Numbered from the stretch's first letter, positions 17,864 to 27,284 are shown. The stretch is 64,000 nucleotides of DNA from Nocardioides xinjiangensis (GCF_017916455.1 NZ_JAFMSY010000001.1:1409977-1473976); one strand, 5' to 3'. Notes: generated from the sequence alone by a model not told the origin. Numbers and translations: made by a program.

Positions 17864-19033
17864 ATGTCTGCACGACGTTGGACGGCCGTCCTCACCGGAC
17901 TGGCCCTCCCTCTCGGGATCGTCGCCATGACCACCTCGTCACCCGCGACCGCCATCCCGCCGGAGTCGCACTGCGGCACCGAGGCCTCGGGCTCGGGCAA
18001 CAACGGCTTCGTCAACCACGCGCAGCTCACCCGGACCCTCGAGGGCATCGAGCGCTCGACCAAGGGCGTCGTCGACGTCGAGGTCGTGGGCGAGAGCAAC
18101 CAGGGCCGCGAGATCTACACCGCTCGCGTCGGCGAGGGCGACACCGTCGTCTTCGTCCAGTCGCAGATCCACGGCAACGAGAACCACGGCACCGAGGCGC
18201 TGCTCGACCTGCTCCGCCGCTGGGGCGGGGCGACCCCGGAGGCCGCGGCGCTGCGCGAGGAGGTCACCATCGTCGCGATCCCCCGGCTCAACGTGGACGG
18301 GGGCGAGCGCGACACGCGGCAGAACGAGATGACGTGGGCGGACGTCGTGGCGGCCTTCCCGCAGCTCGCGGGCGTCGCCCCGGCGTGGAACTACAACACC
18401 CGCGTCGGCGGCTTCGACGTCAACCGCGACTTCAACCCCGACCTCGACTACGTCCCGCAGCCGGCCGACTTCCCCGGCAACAGCGCCGACACCGGCTGGT
18501 ACATCACGCCGGAGGCCCAGACGGTCCGTGACGTCTACCGCGGGCTGGAGGCGGAGTTCGGCACGGTCGACTACTTCGTCGACCTCCACAACCAGTGGTC
18601 CTGCTACGCCACCGAGGACCTCGAGAGCATGTCGCCGCTCTCGATCTCGGCGAAGTTCATCGACGACCCGAGCGAGTTCGGCACGTGGCCGGAGTTCGAC
18701 ATGGAGGCGTCCAAGCGCGCCAACGTCGCGGTCTACGAGGCGCTCCAGGACTACGGCCGGTCCGGCTACGGCGACCTCACGCTGTACCCGCAGGACACGA
18801 ACCTGCCCGGCACCGCGCTCGGCTCGTTCGCCCTCCGGGGCAGCGCGGTCGTGCTCTTCGAGACGTCCAGCCAGACGCAGTACGACGGCATGAAGCGCAA
18901 CGGCATGCTGCGCAAGCAGATCGAGATCGGGCTCGGCGGCCTGGTCGACGCCGTCGCCGACGGCTCGATCGCCACGCTCGACCCGTCCGTCTACGACACC
19001 ATCCCGCAGCGGGTCTACCTGCCCGCCGACTGA
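17864..19033 (+). CDS. Secreted M14-family zinc carboxypeptidase
   Basis: A 389-residue exported protein with a signal peptide (MSARRWTAVLTGLALP... to about residue 30, ending SPATA). The zinc motif is QIHGNENHGTEAL (His and Glu) with the third ligand in DLHNQ, and FDVNRDFNPD contributes the substrate carboxylate site. The family removes C-terminal residues from peptides or cuts gamma-D-glutamyl links of peptidoglycan. The specificity is not readable here. A strong hairpin follows the stop. Confidence 0.87.
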   Translation: MSARRWTAVLTGLALPLGIVAMTTSSPATAIPPESHCGTEASGSGNNGFVNHAQLTRTLEGIERSTKGVVDVEVVGESNQGREIYTARVGEGDTVVFVQSQIHGNENHGTEALLDLLRRWGGATPEAAALREEVTIVAIPRLNVDGGERDTRQNEMTWADVVAAFPQLAGVAPAWNYNTRVGGFDVNRDFNPDLDYVPQPADFPGNSADTGWYITPEAQTVRDVYRGLEAEFGTVDYFVDLHNQWSCYATEDLESMSPLSISAKFIDDPSEFGTWPEFDMEASKRANVAVYEALQDYGRSGYGDLTLYPQDTNLPGTALGSFALRGSAVVLFETSSQTQYDGMKRNGMLRKQIEIGLGGLVDAVADGSIATLDPSVYDTIPQRVYLPAD

Positions 19034-19044
19034 CCGGACGCGAG

Positions 19045-19089
19045 CGCGGTGGCTGGGGCGCACCACCCGGTGCGCCCCAAGCCACCGCG
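19045..19089 (+). terminator. Hairpin terminator after the M14 peptidase gene
   Basis: Arms of 20 and 21 bases (CGCGGTGGCT.GGGGCGCACC and complement) with one bulged base enclose ACCC, 12 bases after the stop. No T tract. Confidence 0.75.
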
Positions 19090-19129
19090 ACGTCACCTCT
19101 GCGAAACATCGCTGTCCCACACTGGCCCC

Positions 19130-19648
19130 GTGCACATCTCCCGCGCCGACTTCACCGATCCGCGACTCGCCGCGTTCCTCCAGGCGCACCTCGACGACAT
19201 GGAGCCGACCGCCCCTCCCGAGAGCCGCCACGCCCTCGACCTGACCGCGCTGCAGGCCGACCACGTACGGCTCTGGGTCGCGGTCGCGACGCGGGACGAC
19301 GACGGGGCCGACGGGGCCGACGGGGCCGACGGTGACCGCAGCGCCGGCGCCATCGTCGGCACGGCCGCCCTCGCCGGGCTCACCGAGCGGCACGAGGAGC
19401 TCAAGAGCATGCGCACCGAGCCACGGTCGCGGGGGCGGGGCGTCGCGACCGCCCTGCTGGCGCACGTCCTGGACGACGCACGGGCGCGCGGGGTCGAGCG
19501 GGTGTCGCTGGAGACCGGCAGCATGGCGTTCTTCGAGCCGGCGCGGAGGTTCTACGCCGCAGCGGGCTTCGTGCCGTGCCCACCGTTCGGGTCCTACGTC
19601 GAGGACCCGAACAGCACGTTCATGACCCTCACGCTCAGCCGTCGCTGA
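19130..19648 (+). CDS. GNAT-family N-acetyltransferase
   Basis: A 172-residue acetyltransferase. The acetyl-CoA loop is EPRSRGRGVATALLAHVL (about 101-118), and SLETGSMAFFEPARRFYAAAGF is the usual last helix. An internal GADGADGADGD stretch from three copies of GACGGGGCC (19301-19327) widens a surface loop. GTG 19130 sits 6 bases after CACACT, a possible -10 box. The acceptor is unknown. Its 3' end overlaps the convergent histidine kinase gene by 14 bases. Confidence 0.85.
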   Translation: MHISRADFTDPRLAAFLQAHLDDMEPTAPPESRHALDLTALQADHVRLWVAVATRDDDGADGADGADGDRSAGAIVGTAALAGLTERHEELKSMRTEPRSRGRGVATALLAHVLDDARARGVERVSLETGSMAFFEPARRFYAAAGFVPCPPFGSYVEDPNSTFMTLTLSRR

Positions 19649-21413
19649 CGTCGCCCTCGTAGGCGGGCAGCGAGACCGTCACGGTCGTGCCCCGACCCCG
19701 CTCGGAGTCGAGCTCGATGGTGCCCGCGTGGCGGTCGACGATGCGGGCCACGATCGCGAGCCCCAGTCCGGTCCCGGGCCGCACGAGCGCGGCGGGGTTG
19801 GTGGAGCGGAAGAACTCACGGAAGAGCTGCTCCTGGTCGCGGCGGGAGATGCCGATGCCGGTGTCCTCGATGCTGATCGAGACCCGGCCGTCGCACTGCT
19901 CGACGCGGGCGGTGACCCGGCCGCCCGGATCGGTGTACTTGATGGCGTTGGAGGCGAGGTTGGTCAGCAACCGGTGCAGCTCGTCGGGCTGCCCGGCCAC
20001 GAACGCCGGCTCGTTCGGCAGGTGGGCCGCGCACTCCACGCCGCCCGCCGACGCGGCGGCGTGGCACTCGTCGTAGACGTCGTGCACGACGCGGCGCAGG
20101 TCCACCGGGACGGGATCGAACTCCCGGCGCGGGTCCGACATCTGCGCCACCGTGAGCATGTCCTCGATCACCGCCCGCATGCGGGTGGCGCCGCGACTGG
20201 CGGCCGCCACCGACCGCCGGCTCTCCTCGTCGAGGTCGCCGACGTCGAGCAGCTCGAGGTTGGCGCTCATCGAGAAGAGCGGGTTGCGCAGCTCGTGGCC
20301 CAGGGTGTTGACCACCTCGACGCGGTAGCTGTCGAGCCGGCGGAGCCGGTCGGCGACCGCACGCTCGCGTTCGAGCTGCCGGGCGTTGGCGACGGCGCGA
20401 CCGAGGTCGCGCCCGATGTCCATCGCCGCGTCACGTTCCACGTCGGTCCACGCACGCACGTCCGAGACCCGGGTCAGCACGAGGAAGCCCAGGCACCGCG
20501 GTCCCGCGCCCAGCGGCACGAACAGCACGGACCCGATGCCGATGCGGTCGAGGAAGGCGAGGAGGCGCTCGGCGTCCTCGGGCGGCAGGCCGGGCTGGGC
20601 CGCGTTGGCACGCGAGAAAGGGGCGACGTACTGGTCGGCCCAGTAGCGGTGCGCCAGCCGCACCACGACGTCGTCGATCTCGGAGAAGGGCGGCGCGACG
20701 TCGCTGCCGCGGGAGTAGGAGATGGTGGAGGTGGCGCCGTCGTCGTCGAACGCGGTCAGCCAGATGCCCGCGGCGCCGAAGCACGACACCAGCGTCGACC
20801 GGCAGGCCTCCAGGACCAGGTCGAGCGTCGGCTCGCCCGACGCCTGGCGGACGATCTCGCGGGCCTCGGTCGCCATCCGCACCCGCTCGGCGAGCTCCTC
20901 GCGCTCGAGCGCGAGGAGGACCAGCGTGCGGGCGAGGCCGGCGTACTTGGTGAGCACCGCCAGCTGGTCGGGGCCGGGGACGCGGCCGTTGTGCGGGCTG
21001 TCGACCGACAGCAGGCCGCGCAGCCGTCCCTCCTCGTCGTGGAGCGGAGCGGCGAGCAGGTTGTGGGGGTGCCAGGCGTCGTCGCCTTCGAGGGGCGTCA
21101 CGTCCGGGACGTAGCTGTACTCCAGGACCTCCGCTGTCGTGCGGTCGTGCGGCACGAAGCGCCACACTCCCCAGTCGTCGGCGCCGGCCAGGTCCTCCTC
21201 GATGGCCCGGGTCGGCACGAGCCGTCCGACGAAGCCCTCCTCGACGCCGGCCGCGGCGACCACCTCGAAGTGCCCGTCGCGGCGCAGGCTGATGGCCGAC
21301 TGCTCGAAGCCGGCGAGCGTGGCGACGCCCTCGACGAGCACCTGCAGGTGCTGGCGCGTCTGGTCGTCGGCCCACGGGACTCCCGTGTCCCGGCCTGCTG
21401 TCTGGTCCTGCAT
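19635..21413 (-). CDS. Cytosolic GAF-domain sensor histidine kinase
   Basis: A 592-residue kinase without membrane helices. Two GAF-like sensor domains span about 20-170 and 190-345, then the H-box LGHELRNPLF has the phospho-acceptor H373. The ATPase domain has NLASNAIKY, DTGIG and GTGLGL boxes. No response regulator is adjacent, so it is an orphan here. It probably senses a small ligand or redox state, as GAF kinases do. The convergent acetyltransferase overlaps its stop by 14 bases. Confidence 0.9.
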   Translation of the reverse strand: MQDQTAGRDTGVPWADDQTRQHLQVLVEGVATLAGFEQSAISLRRDGHFEVVAAAGVEEGFVGRLVPTRAIEEDLAGADDWGVWRFVPHDRTTAEVLEYSYVPDVTPLEGDDAWHPHNLLAAPLHDEEGRLRGLLSVDSPHNGRVPGPDQLAVLTKYAGLARTLVLLALEREELAERVRMATEAREIVRQASGEPTLDLVLEACRSTLVSCFGAAGIWLTAFDDDGATSTISYSRGSDVAPPFSEIDDVVVRLAHRYWADQYVAPFSRANAAQPGLPPEDAERLLAFLDRIGIGSVLFVPLGAGPRCLGFLVLTRVSDVRAWTDVERDAAMDIGRDLGRAVANARQLERERAVADRLRRLDSYRVEVVNTLGHELRNPLFSMSANLELLDVGDLDEESRRSVAAASRGATRMRAVIEDMLTVAQMSDPRREFDPVPVDLRRVVHDVYDECHAAASAGGVECAAHLPNEPAFVAGQPDELHRLLTNLASNAIKYTDPGGRVTARVEQCDGRVSISIEDTGIGISRRDQEQLFREFFRSTNPAALVRPGTGLGLAIVARIVDRHAGTIELDSERGRGTTVTVSLPAYEGDVSDG

Positions 21414-21498
21414 CGCACCCCCTGCCGCACCTCGGCAGACGGCACGTCCCTCCAACTGTCACACGGGAGCGGGCGCCATGGAACCGAAACGGCGCGGA

Positions 21499-22413
21499 TC
21501 AGCGGTCCGCGGCCGTGGCCACCACGTCGAGCACGCGGCGCACGACCGGGGTGACCGCCTCGCGGGACCAGATGGCGTGCAGCTCCACGGGCCGGTCCGG
21601 GTCGGCGTCGACGCGGGTGTCCCCGCCGTGGTGCGCCAGCTCCTTGAAGACCACCCCGTCCACGTGCAAGGACTCCGCGGAGGCCGGCGCGAGGGTGACC
21701 CCGCGCTCGGCGCTGACGAGCAGCATCGCCGTGAGCACCTGGTGCACCCGCTGGTCGATGCGCGGGTGGGCGTTGGCGAAGAAGCGCACGGACAGCTCGT
21801 GGAAGTAGCGGGACTGGTCGGGGTTGTAGCCGATGACCGTCGCGCCCTCGAAGTCGTCGGGCGTGAGCGGCCGCTCCACCCCGGCCAACGCGTGCGAGAC
21901 CGGCACCACCGCCATGAACGGCTCGCGCAGCACGACGCGCGAGCGCAGCAGCGAGGTGTCGAACGGCGGTCGCGCCAGGCCGATGTCGAGCTCGCCGCGG
22001 CGGATGCCGTCGACCTGTGCGTTGGTCACCCGCTCCGAGAGCACCACCTCGACGTCGGGCAGCTCGGCGGTCAGCCGGCGCAGCAGCGGGCCGAGGATCG
22101 AGATCGCCGAGACGGCGGTGAACCCCAGGCAGACGACGCCCGCGGCCCCGGCGTCGACCCGGCGGGCGAGGTCGCCCGCGCCCTCGACGAGGTTGAGCAG
22201 GCGGTAGGCCTCGTCGAGGAACGCCAGACCGGCGCCGGTCAGCTCGACGCGACGGTTGTCCCGCTCGAGCAGGCGCGCGCCGACCGACTTCTCGAGCTTC
22301 TGGATCTGCCGCGACAGCGGCGGCTGCGTCATCCGCAGGCGCTCCGCGGCGCGCCCGAAGTGCAGCTCCTCCGCGACCGCGACGAAGGAGCGGACCTGGT
22401 CCAGGGTGATCAC
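21499..22413 (-). CDS. LysR-family transcriptional regulator
   Basis: A 304-residue LysR regulator. The winged helix-turn-helix is LDQVRSFVAVAEELHFGRAAERLRMTQPPLSRQIQKLE (about 4-41), followed by the effector-binding domain. It is divergent from the tctCBA operon and 112 bases from tctC, the usual place for a LysR regulator to control its target. Its effector is probably a sugar acid or tricarboxylate, judged from the neighbours. GTG 22413 is 6 bases after TACCCT, so it is likely leaderless. Confidence 0.9.
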   Translation of the reverse strand: MITLDQVRSFVAVAEELHFGRAAERLRMTQPPLSRQIQKLEKSVGARLLERDNRRVELTGAGLAFLDEAYRLLNLVEGAGDLARRVDAGAAGVVCLGFTAVSAISILGPLLRRLTAELPDVEVVLSERVTNAQVDGIRRGELDIGLARPPFDTSLLRSRVVLREPFMAVVPVSHALAGVERPLTPDDFEGATVIGYNPDQSRYFHELSVRFFANAHPRIDQRVHQVLTAMLLVSAERGVTLAPASAESLHVDGVVFKELAHHGGDTRVDADPDRPVELHAIWSREAVTPVVRRVLDVVATAADR

Positions 22414-22419
22414 GCGGCG

Positions 22420-22425
22420 AGGGTA
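22420..22425 (-). promoter_or_regulatory. -10 box of leaderless lysR promoter
   Basis: On the minus strand TACCCT lies 6 bases before the GTG at 22413. Confidence 0.55.
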
Positions 22426-22436
22426 CGATGCACGGG

Positions 22437-22493
22437 ATGGATCAGTCCATGCCGAAACGGGCTTGGACCGGCATCGTCGTCGAATCCTAGTGT
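22437..22493 (+). promoter_or_regulatory. tctC promoter with candidate LysR sites
   Basis: A TTGGAC -35 (22463-22468) and TAGTGT -10 (22488-22493) have the same 19-base spacing as the hexarate operon promoter. A dyad ATGGA-TCAG-TCCAT (22437-22450) upstream and an ATGCCG/CGGCAT pair spanning the -35 are candidate regulator sites. Confidence 0.65.
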
Positions 22494-22525
22494 CGGTGGT
22501 CACACCCCGAACAAGGAGCACCACC

Positions 22526-23524
22526 ATGCGCAAGCAGACCCTCAGCCTGGCGGCCGTCGCCACTGGCGCCGCCCTTGCCCTGTCCGCCTGCGGCGGCGTC
22601 TCCACCACCACCGGCGGGGACGACGGCGGCGCGTATCCCTCCGGCTCGGTCGAGATGTACGTCGGCGCCGACCCGGGCGGCTCTTCGGACCTCATCTCGC
22701 GCCAGATCGCCGGCGGCCTGTCCGACGAGCTCGGCGAGACCTTCTCGGTGCTCAACCGCTCCGGGTCCAACGGCGCTCTCGCGGCGGCCGAGGTCCAGCA
22801 GGCCGAGCCCGACGGCTCCATCATCTCGATCCAGAACGCCTCGCTCTTCGCGATCACGCCCCTCGCGGTGGCCGAGGACGAGGTCACCAGCATCGACGAC
22901 TTCGACGTCGTCGGCGGCGTCTCCCGCGACGACTACGTGCTCGTCACCAACTCCGAGAACCCGTGGACGAGCATCGACGACCTGAAGGGCGCCGGCAAGA
23001 AGCTCACCTACGGCACCACCGGCGTCGGCACGGGCGCCCAGCTCGCCTGCGCGCTGACCTACGAGAGCGGCGACATCGACTCCGAGGCGGTGCCCTTCGA
23101 CGGCGGCGCCCCGGCCCTGACCGCGCTGCTCGGCAACCAGGTCGACACCGCCTGCCTGCAGACCGGCGAGGCCATCGAGAACATCGAGAACGGCAAGCTC
23201 ACCGCCCTGTCGGTGTACGCCCCCGAGCGCATCGACTTCCTGCCCGACGTCCCGACCGCCACCGAGCAGGGCCTCGACGTCGAGGTCTACCAGTACCGCT
23301 TCATGACGACCCCCAAGGGCACGCCCCAGGACGTCAAGGACACGATCTGGGAGGGCATGCAGGCCACCTTCGAGACCGAGGACTACCAGGCGTTCAACGA
23401 GCAGAACAGCCTCACTCCGCTCGAGGTCCCCGGCGACGAGGTCGTCGAGATGCTCGAGAGCGACCGCGAGCGCTACGCCTCCCTGGTCGAGGAGTACGGC
23501 ATCGACCTCGGCGACGCCAGCTGA
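22526..23524 (+). CDS. tctC: Tripartite tricarboxylate transporter substrate-binding lipoprotein
   Basis: A 332-residue extracytoplasmic solute receptor of the TctC/Bug family. The lipobox LSAC puts the lipidated cysteine at residue 22. PGGSSDLISRQIA and NRSGSNGALAA are the first ligand-binding loops, and YGTTGVGTGAQL the second-lobe loop. It delivers a carboxylate to TctAB in proton or sodium symport. The neighbouring sugar-acid enzymes suggest a hexarate as ligand, not citrate. The ATG follows AAGGAG. Confidence 0.9.
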   Translation: MRKQTLSLAAVATGAALALSACGGVSTTTGGDDGGAYPSGSVEMYVGADPGGSSDLISRQIAGGLSDELGETFSVLNRSGSNGALAAAEVQQAEPDGSIISIQNASLFAITPLAVAEDEVTSIDDFDVVGGVSRDDYVLVTNSENPWTSIDDLKGAGKKLTYGTTGVGTGAQLACALTYESGDIDSEAVPFDGGAPALTALLGNQVDTACLQTGEAIENIENGKLTALSVYAPERIDFLPDVPTATEQGLDVEVYQYRFMTTPKGTPQDVKDTIWEGMQATFETEDYQAFNEQNSLTPLEVPGDEVVEMLESDRERYASLVEEYGIDLGDAS

Positions 23525-23549
23525 CCACCCCCACCCCGGAGGAACGACG

Positions 23550-24089
23550 ATGAGCGACGAGCGCACCACCGCGCGGCGGGTCGGCGAGGGCGACATCCTC
23601 GCCGAGCTCGAGGCCGAGGTGGCCCACGAGCTGGAGGAGCAGCGACCGCCCGCGGGCGGCCCGGCCTACCAGGTCGTCGCCGCGCTCGTCACGCTCGGGG
23701 TCGGCCTCGCCGGCGCGGTGCTCGCCCAGGGCTACGGGCTCGGGTCGCTCGCGCGACCCGGCCCGGGCCTCTGGCCGATGGTCGTCTCGGTGGTCGTCGT
23801 CGTGCTCTCGCTCGCCCTGCTCCTCGTCGGTCGTGGCCTCACGGACAGCGAGCGGTTCAGCCGCGCCAGCGCGCTGCCGCTCGTCGGGGTCGCGACCTTC
23901 GTCGCGCTCGGCCTCCTGATCCCGACCCTCGGGTTCGAGATCCCCGCCTTCGCCCTGTGCGTGGTGTGGCTGCGCTTCCTCGGCGGCGAGTCCTGGCGCT
24001 CCACGATCGCGGTCTCGCTCGGCACCGTCGCGGCCTTCTACGCCCTGTTCCTCTACGGCCTGCGCATCCCGCTGCCGCACCTGTTCTGA
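23550..24089 (+). CDS. tctB: Tripartite tricarboxylate transporter small membrane subunit
   Basis: A 179-residue protein with an acidic cytosolic N-terminus (about 1-40) and four membrane helices. The LARPGPGLWPMVVS motif between helices 1 and 2 is typical of TctB. It partners TctA. It follows tctC by 25 bases with a GGAGG site and precedes tctA by 11 bases. Confidence 0.88.
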   Translation: MSDERTTARRVGEGDILAELEAEVAHELEEQRPPAGGPAYQVVAALVTLGVGLAGAVLAQGYGLGSLARPGPGLWPMVVSVVVVVLSLALLLVGRGLTDSERFSRASALPLVGVATFVALGLLIPTLGFEIPAFALCVVWLRFLGGESWRSTIAVSLGTVAAFYALFLYGLRIPLPHLF

Positions 24090-24100
24090 GAGGCGGACAC

Positions 24101-25618
24101 ATGGACGCGTTCCTCGACGGCTTCTCCGTCGTCACCCAGCCGGGCAACCTGCTCTACTGCCTGATCGGCGTGCTCATCGGCATGCTCATCGGCGTGCTGC
24201 CCGGCCTCGGCCCGGCCGCGACGATGGCGATCCTGCTGCCCATCGTCGTGACCGTCGACCCGGTGGCGGCGGTCATCATGCTCGCCGGGATCTACTACGG
24301 CGCCCAGTACGGCGGCACCATCACCTCCGTGCTCCTCCGGCTGCCCGGCGAGGCGTCGTCGGTGGTGACCGTCTTCGACGGCTTCGCCCTCGCCAAGCAG
24401 GGCAAGGCCGGCACCGCGCTCGGCATCGCCGCGATCGGCTCCTTCGTCGGCGCCACGGTCTCCATCGTCGCGCTCAGCCTCACCGCCCCGATCGTGGCCG
24501 GCTGGGCGCTGGACTTCGGCCCCGCCGAGTACGCCGCGCTGGCGCTGCTCGGCGTCCTGCTGATCGCGACCATCGGCAGCGGCCACCCCGTCAAGGCGCT
24601 GATCGCCGCGTCGGTGGGCCTGCTCCTCGCGACCGTCGGCCGCGACAGCTTCAACAACTCCCAGCGCTTCACCTTCGACAGCCTCCAGCTCGCCGACGGG
24701 CTCGACTTCGTGGTCGTCGCGATGGGCCTCTTCGGCGTCGGCGAGATCCTCTACAACCTCGAGGAGCGGCACGGGAAGGTGCACGTGCCCGCCGCGGTCG
24801 CCAACGTCTGGCCCTCGCGCACGGAGCTCCGGCAGGCCGCCCCCGCCATCGGGCGGGGCTCGGCGCTGGGATTCTTCCTCGGCGTGCTGCCCGGCGGCGG
24901 CGCCGTGATGGCCTCGCTCGCGGCGTACGCCACCGAGAAGCGCGTGTCGAAGACGCCCGAGCGGTTCGGGCGCGGTGCGATCGAGGGCGTGGCGGCGCCG
25001 GAGACCGCCAACAACGCGGCGGCGACGTCGTCGTTCATCCCGCTGCTCACCCTCGGCATCCCGGCGAACGCCTCGATGGGCATGCTGTTCGCCGCCCTGC
25101 TCGTCCTGGGCATCACGCCGGGACCGCAGCTGCTCGAGGAGCGGCCGGACCTGTTCTGGGGCGTGGTGAACTCGATGTACATCGGCAACCTGCTGCTGCT
25201 GGTCCTGAGCCTGCCGCTGGTGGGGATCTTCGTGCGGATCCTGCGGGTGCGTCCCGCGATCCTGGCGCCGATCACCGCCCTGATCACGATCCTCGGCGTC
25301 TACACGATCAACAACTCCGTGTTCGACATCTTCGTGATGATCGTCTTCGGCGTCCTGGGCTACCTGATGAAGAAGGTCGGCTTCGAGCCCGGCCCCATGG
25401 TGCTGGCCTTCGTTCTCGGCGCGCTGCTGGAGAACAACGTCCGGCGGGCCCTGCTGATCTTCGAGGGAGACCCCACCGGCTTCGTCACCCGACCGATCTC
25501 GGGCACCATCCTGGCTCTGTTCGTCCTCGCCGCCGTGCTCCCGATCGTCCAGGCCGTGCGCCGCCGCCGCACCGCGACCCCCCACCCGAACACCCAGCGA
25601 GAGGACTCCCTGCGATGA
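24101..25618 (+). CDS. tctA: Tripartite tricarboxylate transporter large membrane subunit
   Basis: A 505-residue permease of the TctA family with about twelve helices. GVLPGLGPAATMAILLP (about 33-49) and the later GVLPGGGAVMASLAAY are the two duplicated family motifs, and PETANNAAATSSFIPLLTLGIP follows. It forms the channel of the TctABC uptake system. Its stop overlaps the start of the next gene (ATGA). Confidence 0.93.
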   Translation: MDAFLDGFSVVTQPGNLLYCLIGVLIGMLIGVLPGLGPAATMAILLPIVVTVDPVAAVIMLAGIYYGAQYGGTITSVLLRLPGEASSVVTVFDGFALAKQGKAGTALGIAAIGSFVGATVSIVALSLTAPIVAGWALDFGPAEYAALALLGVLLIATIGSGHPVKALIAASVGLLLATVGRDSFNNSQRFTFDSLQLADGLDFVVVAMGLFGVGEILYNLEERHGKVHVPAAVANVWPSRTELRQAAPAIGRGSALGFFLGVLPGGGAVMASLAAYATEKRVSKTPERFGRGAIEGVAAPETANNAAATSSFIPLLTLGIPANASMGMLFAALLVLGITPGPQLLEERPDLFWGVVNSMYIGNLLLLVLSLPLVGIFVRILRVRPAILAPITALITILGVYTINNSVFDIFVMIVFGVLGYLMKKVGFEPGPMVLAFVLGALLENNVRRALLIFEGDPTGFVTRPISGTILALFVLAAVLPIVQAVRRRRTATPHPNTQREDSLR

Positions 25619-26010
25619 CCATCGTGATCGGCTACGTACCCAGCGCCGTCGGCGCGGCGGCCCTGGAGGCCGGGCTCGCCGAGGCCGCCGCCCACGGCGA
25701 GGAGGTCGTGATCCTCAACAGCCCGCGCCGGCGCAGCACCGTCGACGCCGACCTCATCGACACCGCCGCGGCCGACGAGCTGGTCGCCCGCGCCGCCGCG
25801 GTCGGGGTGACGGCCAGGGTCGACCACGCCGACCACGGCGACGACCTCGTCGAGACCTTCGAGCGGGTGGTGGCGGCCGCCTCCGCGCGGCTCGTGGTCA
25901 TCGGGCTGCGCCGGCGCTCGCCGGTCGGCAAGCTCGTCACCGGCAGCGACGCCCAGCGCCTGCTGCTCGACCTCGACGTGCCGATCCTCGCCGTGAAGCC
26001 GGCGAAGTGA
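25615..26010 (+). CDS. Universal stress protein (UspA domain)
   Basis: A 131-residue single-domain Usp. It begins with IVIGYVPS and ends with the nucleotide-binding GLRRRSPVGKLVTGSDAQRLLLDLDVPILAVKP, in which G-x2-G-x9-G(S/T)-type residues are largely kept. Usp genes often sit in TRAP and Tct transporter operons. It is coupled on both sides: ATGA with tctA and GTGA with the dehydratase gene. It may modulate the transporter, which is an inference from position. Confidence 0.88.
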   Translation: MTIVIGYVPSAVGAAALEAGLAEAAAHGEEVVILNSPRRRSTVDADLIDTAAADELVARAAAVGVTARVDHADHGDDLVETFERVVAAASARLVVIGLRRRSPVGKLVTGSDAQRLLLDLDVPILAVKPAK

Positions 26011-27284
26011 CCCCCGGGGTCAGCCGCAGCCGCATCTCCCGGGTCGTCGTCACCCCGGTCGCCTTCGAGGACCCGCCGCTGCTCAACGTCGTCGGCGTCC
26101 ACCAGCCGTACGCCCTGCGCGCCATCCTCGAGCTGCACACCGACTCGGGCCTGCTCGGCCTGGGCGAGACGTACGCCGACGAGACGCACCTGGCCCGGCT
26201 GCAGGCCGTCGCCGCCGCGCTGCCCGGCCACGACCCGTACGACCTGCACGGCCTGCGCCGCCTCGTCACCGACGTGCTCGGGCGGGAGACCGGCGGAGGC
26301 GGCGCGTCGTTCGGAGGCATGCTCGACGTCGGCTCCGCCGTCGACACCGTCTGCTCCCCCTTCGAGGTCGCCTGTCTCGACCTGCAGGGACGCGCAACCG
26401 GCGTGCCGGTGAGCGACCTGCTCGGCGGCGCCGTTCGCGAGCGCGTCCCGTTCAGCGGCTACCTGTTCTACAAGTGGGCCGGTCATCCCGGACGTCCCGA
26501 CGACGCGTGGGGCGAGGCGCTGACGCCCGACCAGGTCGTCGCGCAGGCACACCGGATGGTCGACGGCTGGGGGTTCGGCTCGCTCAAGCTCAAGGGCGGC
26601 GTCCTCCCGCCCGAGGAGGAGTGCGCCGCCGTCGAGGCGCTGCGCGACGCCTTCCCCGACCTGCCGCTGCGACTGGACCCCAACGGCGCGTGGACCGTCG
26701 AGACGTCGGTGGCGGTCGCCGACCGGCTGGCCGGCGTCGTGGAGTACCTCGAGGACCCCACGCCGGGCATCGAGGGCATGGCCGCCGTCGCCGCGCGCAC
26801 CGACGTGCCGCTGGCGACGAACATGTGCGTGATCGCGATGGAGCACCTGCCGCCCGCGATCGCCCAGGACGCCGTCCAGGTCGTGCTGTCCGACCACCAC
26901 CTGTGGGGCGGGCTGCGGAAGTCCGCGCTGCTCGGCGGCATCACCGAGGTCTGGGGGTTGGGGCTGTCGATGCACAGCAACTCCCACCTCGGCGTCTCGC
27001 TCGCGGCGATGGTGCACCTGGCGGCGGCCACGCCGAACCTCACCTACGCCTGCGACACCCACTACCCGTGGAAGACGCAGGACGTCGTCGCGGGCGACGC
27101 CCTGGCGTTCGCCGGAGGTTCGGTCGCCGTGCCGACCTCGCCGGGTCTCGGCGTCGAGCTCGACCGCGACAAGCTGGCCGAGCTGCACGAGCTGTACCTC
27201 TCCTGCGGCGTGCGCCGCCGGGAGGACACCGTCTACATGCGCTCGATCCGGCCGGACTTCACCCCGAACACCGCCCGCTGGTGA
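26007..27284 (+). CDS. Glucarate-dehydratase-like enolase-superfamily enzyme
   Basis: A 425-residue second GudD-like protein. KxK is LKLKGGV (K194/K196). LDPNGAW holds D224 and N226, and E249 is in the EDP motif. ATNM and SMHSNSHLGVS give the remaining metal and His-base residues. It differs from the operon gudD in having EDPTPGIEGM in place of EDPCGAEGG, so it may act on another hexarate (altrarate, galactarate or idarate). It ends the tctCBA-usp operon, overlapping usp by GTGA, so the imported acid is probably its substrate. Confidence 0.88.
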   Translation: MTPGVSRSRISRVVVTPVAFEDPPLLNVVGVHQPYALRAILELHTDSGLLGLGETYADETHLARLQAVAAALPGHDPYDLHGLRRLVTDVLGRETGGGGASFGGMLDVGSAVDTVCSPFEVACLDLQGRATGVPVSDLLGGAVRERVPFSGYLFYKWAGHPGRPDDAWGEALTPDQVVAQAHRMVDGWGFGSLKLKGGVLPPEEECAAVEALRDAFPDLPLRLDPNGAWTVETSVAVADRLAGVVEYLEDPTPGIEGMAAVAARTDVPLATNMCVIAMEHLPPAIAQDAVQVVLSDHHLWGGLRKSALLGGITEVWGLGLSMHSNSHLGVSLAAMVHLAAATPNLTYACDTHYPWKTQDVVAGDALAFAGGSVAVPTSPGLGVELDRDKLAELHELYLSCGVRRREDTVYMRSIRPDFTPNTARW

